This document shows positions 63,699 to 64,000 of a DNA stretch of 64,000 nt, in pieces. The first letter of the stretch is position 1; each line of letters starts with the position of its first letter. The DNA is from Alphaproteobacteria bacterium (lineage in GTDB: Bacteria > Pseudomonadota > Alphaproteobacteria > UBA8366 > GCA-2717185): positions 112,295-176,294 of the forward strand of contig JBBDQU010000085.1 in the NCBI GenBank assembly GCA_040905865.1, in the 5' to 3' direction. The notes under the pieces are model-generated. The model searched no databases and was not told the origin of the DNA. It saw only the letters and a list, made by a program, of their open reading frames with translations. A program made the translations under genes and the position numbers.

Positions 63699-64000
63699 AT
63701 GTCGGAACAACACATATATCCGGTCCCCGCCGACATCGCGGCGGCAGCCTATGTCGACAACGACAAATACCTGGCCATGTACAAACAGTCCGTTGACGAT
63801 CCGGAAGGATTCTGGGGCGAACAGGGCAAGCGGCTCGACTGGTTCACGCCCTATACAAAGGTCAAGGACGTTTCCTACAACCTGCCGGACGTCCATGTGA
63901 AATGGTACGAGGACGGCGCGCTGAACGCGTCCCATAACTGCCTCGACCGCCACCTGGCGACGCGCGGCGATCAGACCGCCATCATCTGGGAAGGCGACGA
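63699..64000 (+). CDS. acsA: Acetyl-CoA synthetase, N-terminal part
   Basis: The first 100 residues of a protein cut by the right edge. It begins [23 protein letters not shown], followed by [27 protein letters not shown] (as segments) and a section ending [22 protein letters not shown] (as segments), the standard N-terminus of AMP-forming acetyl-CoA synthetase. GGGAGGA lies in front of the ATG. The adenylation motifs are beyond the window. Confidence 0.92.
   Translation, partial: [100 protein letters not shown]

Overview
The window is high-GC DNA of an alphaproteobacterium, most likely of Rhodospirillales type; genus cannot be read from it. Reasons: the gene order DUF299/PPSR-maf-aroE-coaE-dnaQ diverging from hemE-hemH-hemJ-rho, then mnmE-mnmG-rsmG-parA-parB with parS sites, an hslVU/his block, a hemC-hemD-Mic60-hemY block, and proteins such as LptE, DUF3576, DUF6489 and a Tim44-like protein. 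The PPSR/hemE intergenic gap is the position of the Caulobacter replication origin. Here it holds DnaA-box-like 9-mers, an AT-rich hairpin and GANTC sites, so the window very probably spans the chromosome origin at about 23.2-23.6 kb. Genes left of it run mostly leftwards and genes right of it mostly rightwards.

Layout. 0-3.7 kb: the end of an SDR gene, comM, a cupin gene, a diverged second copy of the comM 3' end, and an AT-rich, clearly foreign pentapeptide-repeat gene. 3.7-8.8 kb (minus): hisB-hisH-GNAT-hisA-hisF-hisE-HIT-N-carbamoyl-D-amino acid hydrolase. 8.9-12.1 kb: M48 protease, hslV, hslU. 12.1-17.8 kb (minus): Tim44-like, mltA, lutA-lutB-lutC, Smr, XRE regulator. 18-19.6 kb: fxsA, phosphatase, secB. 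19.7-23.2 kb (minus): PPSR, maf, aroE, coaE, dnaQ. 23.2-23.6 kb: putative oriC. 23.6-27.7 kb: hemE, hemH, hemJ, rho. 28-32.3 kb (minus): YyaL, ogt, dienelactone hydrolase, qor. 32.4-38.3 kb: DUF6489, mnmE, mnmG, rsmG, parA, parB. 38.4-43.1 kb (minus): DUF3576, leuS, lptE, holA. 43.2-45.5 kb: yggS, L,D-transpeptidase, an unrecognised Ala/Pro-rich protein.

45.8-52 kb is the most unusual part. A divergent cluster encodes a CDP-alcohol phosphatidyltransferase and a GTP cyclohydrolase II with a decayed N-terminal half on one strand. On the other strand are a RibD-like reductase, a BchC-like dehydrogenase, a 6-pyruvoyl-tetrahydropterin-synthase homologue lacking its catalytic Cys, a glycosyltransferase and a methyltransferase. 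It looks like a dedicated pathway to a glycosylated, possibly membrane-linked, pyrimidine or pterin product; the product itself is inference.

52-64 kb: a response regulator, a flavin-dependent (LLM) oxidoreductase, a small membrane protein, tRNA-Thr(CGT), a candidate small RNA with a CUCCUCCC motif, hemY-mic60-hemD-hemC, a small membrane protein, tsaD-gpsA, two YciI proteins, an EVE-domain protein, a Rieske protein, and the start of an acetyl-CoA synthetase gene. Three copies of a roughly 75-bp palindromic intergenic repeat sit at the 3' ends of holA, ribA and gpsA. I saw no CRISPR array, insertion sequence or rRNA gene.
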